Source: Alkaliphilus serpentinus
Lineage (GTDB): Bacteria; Bacillota; Clostridia; Peptostreptococcales; Natronincolaceae
Assembly (NCBI RefSeq): GCF_009017255.1
Contig: NZ_WBZB01000008.1
Location: forward strand, 16,729 to 80,728
Direction: 5' to 3'
Length of the DNA: 64,000 bases
Made by a program: the position numbers and the translations under genes. Position 1 is the stretch's first letter. Every line of letters begins with the position of its first letter. The notes beneath the pieces were generated by a model that searched no databases, was not told the origin of the DNA, and saw nothing but the letters and a program-made list of their open reading frames with translations. Shown here in pieces: positions 62,719 through 64,000 of the stretch.

Positions 62719-63234
62719 CTAAAGCTTCCCTACCGCCTCTAGGGCTTTATCATAATCTGGTTCCTCCCCTATTTCCTTCACGTATTCCACATAAGCAACT
62801 TTATTGTTCTGATCCAAAACAACAACTCCCCGTGATAATAGTCTGAGTTCCTCAATTAAAAAACCATATGCCATTCCAAAGGAGGCTTCCCTATGATCCG
62901 ATAATACGATGGAGTTTTCAATGTCTTTAGCTGCACAATATCTACTTAGGGCAAAGGGCAGATCCATACTTATGGTGGCAACGATGGTATCCTTTAGCTT
63001 ACCTGCCTCTTCATTAAACTTCATGGTTTGCAGATTGCAAACACCGGTATCAATGGATGGTACAACACTGATGATCTTTTTCTTATTACCCATATCCTTA
63101 AGGCTATAGTTTTTAAGATCCTTAGTCAATGCCGAAAAATCCGGAGCATTATCTCCAATTTTGATCTCTTTACCCAATAGGGTTACAGGGTTTCCCTTCA
63201 TTGTTACAATTCCTTTTCTTTTTTCCATAGTCAT
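62719..63234 (-). CDS. tpx: Thiol peroxidase (atypical 2-Cys peroxiredoxin)
   Basis: The 171-residue enzyme reduces H2O2 and alkyl hydroperoxides with thioredoxin. The peroxidatic Cys is in PSIDTGVCNLQTMKFNEEA and the resolving Cys in RYCAAKDIENSIVLSDHR. ATG at 63234 and ATG at 63228 are both possible behind GGAGGGAGA. It is a single-gene unit. Confidence 0.94.
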   Translation of the reverse strand: MTMEKRKGIVTMKGNPVTLLGKEIKIGDNAPDFSALTKDLKNYSLKDMGNKKKIISVVPSIDTGVCNLQTMKFNEEAGKLKDTIVATISMDLPFALSRYCAAKDIENSIVLSDHREASFGMAYGFLIEELRLLSRGVVVLDQNNKVAYVEYVKEIGEEPDYDKALEAVGKL

Positions 63235-63247
63235 TCTCCCTCCATAG

Positions 63248-63700
63248 GTTCTTTTTCACTTTATTACCCAGCCTACGGGTATTAAATCATATTATCTAGG
63301 CAAGGTATATTCATTTCCTGATGAGATGGAATTTATAATATATGAAAAGGTATCCGCCAATTACCCCCTACAGCTATTAACCATACATCCAATGAATTCC
63401 CTCCATTCACAACACTTTATGGAGGAGGAGGCAGGGAAAGTACCGATTATCCACACCAACAAAAAAACCCTCAATAAATATGATTGTAAAGATGGAGAGG
63501 TTATCCTATTAGTCTCTCCTTGGGGGAAATTGAAGGGAAAAATTCTTTTAGACGAGTCTATAAGAGATTATATAGTAGCCCTTCATGAGGGTTGGTGGCT
63601 AAAGAATCAAGGAGTCAATAAACTAACCCCTACCGGTTTATCGGATATTGGAAACCAAGCCATCTATAATAATTGTTATTGTAAGATTGAAAAGCTTTAA
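63248..63700 (+). pseudogene. Remnant of a molybdopterin oxidoreductase (C-terminal dinucleotide-binding domain)
   Basis: The frame from 63326 encodes 124 residues that read like the C-terminal molydop_binding domain of BisC/DMSO-reductase-family enzymes: YPLQLLTIHPMNSLHSQHF, KDGEVILLVSPWGKLKGK, VALHEGWWLKNQGVNKLTP and IYNNCYCKIEK. The frame stays open upstream to 63248, where YYLGKVYSFPDEMEF resembles the linker that normally precedes this domain. No ribosome binding site stands before ATG 63326. I take it as the tail of a deleted gene. A stand-alone domain protein is possible but less likely. Confidence 0.6.
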
Positions 63701-63770
63701 CCAAATCCTCCATTTGGATAATATTTAACCCCTTTATAGGAGAAAATATTAACTAAGGGAGGGATTTTAT

Positions 63771-63977
63771 ATGCCTTGGAAAAAGGGAGTTATTAAATTA
63801 GCCGATGGAACCACCTATCCAGCTGAGTTGTTAATTGAAAGGGGTAGGGAGGTTTGGAACATGAAAATTCATAGCGAAACGGGAGTTTTTGATGAGTTGG
63901 AATTTGATAATTTATCCCAGCTTTTGGATAAGCCCCCCAATGATATATACCCCTTCACCTACCAGGTGGAGAAATGA
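63771..63977 (+). CDS. Conserved-looking small protein (68 aa), unknown
   Basis: The 68-residue acidic protein begins MPWKKGVIKLADGTTYPAELLIERG and has no Cys, signal peptide or helix pattern that I recognise; the strand-rich look suggests a small beta protein. GGGAGG lies eight to nine bases before the ATG, so it is probably translated. It follows the oxidoreductase remnant by 70 bases. Confidence 0.6.
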   Translation: MPWKKGVIKLADGTTYPAELLIERGREVWNMKIHSETGVFDELEFDNLSQLLDKPPNDIYPFTYQVEK

Positions 63978-64000
63978 GTTAACTAAAAAAGAGAATTCCT

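Noticed and set aside
1..64000. tRNA, rRNA, CRISPR array, prophage or complete insertion sequence
   Set aside because: No cloverleaf, rRNA signature, regular repeat-spacer pattern, phage structural gene or transposase was recognised; only small non-coding repeats were found.

Overview
The window is AT-rich, low-GC Gram-positive DNA from a spore-forming anaerobe of the class Clostridia. Sporulation and germination genes (spoIIR, a gerA-type operon, sipL, a spore photoproduct lyase, an alpha/beta SASP), strong GGAGG ribosome binding sites, a T-box leader, an arginine deiminase pathway, an aldehyde:ferredoxin oxidoreductase and two UGA-decoded selenoproteins all fit. Style and content resemble Alkaliphilus/Natronincola-like organisms, but that placement is inference. 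No rRNA, tRNA, CRISPR array, prophage or intact transposase was seen.

Layout. 0.7-9.8 kb: an rRNA methyltransferase, a small membrane protein bracketed by two copies of a short inverted-repeat element, a DUF4097 protein, a Gmad2 lipoprotein, then an aspS2-gatCAB transamidation operon behind a T-box with overlapping GAA/AAC specifier codons. 10-25.5 kb: an MFS transporter, ddl, spoIIR, the gerA-type operon, ispE with a GntR regulator and a nucleotidyltransferase, sipL and a surface protein with SLH domains. Two nearly identical ~230-bp structured intergenic repeats lie at 13.5 and 21.1 kb. 25.7-33.7 kb: arcABC with a promoter and ArgR-like box, veg, a SpoIID-amidase fusion, a universal stress protein, and two convergent selenoprotein genes (thioredoxin-like and HesB-like) that standard ORF calling misses because of in-frame TGA. 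34-37 kb: an NhaC-type antiporter and a lipoprotein with four FMN-binding domains. 37-42 kb: pstSCAB-phoU behind a PhoP-box array. 42-56 kb: two chemoreceptors, an EAL phosphodiesterase, spore photoproduct lyase, an AI-2E-type permease, truA, a gamma-glutamylcysteine ligase/ATP-grasp pair and a beta-propeller lipoprotein. 56-64 kb: a sigma-54-controlled aldehyde oxidoreductase operon with two ubiquitin-like sulfur carriers, a metallophosphoesterase-like protein and an unknown protein, preceded by its AcoR-like activator; then tpx and a remnant of a molybdopterin oxidoreductase.

How the genes work together. The T-box operon makes Asn-tRNA(Asn), and probably Gln-tRNA(Gln), by transamidation. 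arcABC yields ATP from arginine. The pst operon is a phosphate-starvation unit. The activator at 60.7-62.6 kb probably binds tandem GTTC-N7-GAAC sites in its own 3' end and drives a -24/-12 promoter for the tungsten/molybdenum aldehyde oxidoreductase operon. The most rewarding places to look further are the selenoprotein pair with its CsoR-like operator, the aldehyde oxidoreductase operon, the gamma-glutamylcysteine/ATP-grasp pair and the paired structured repeats.
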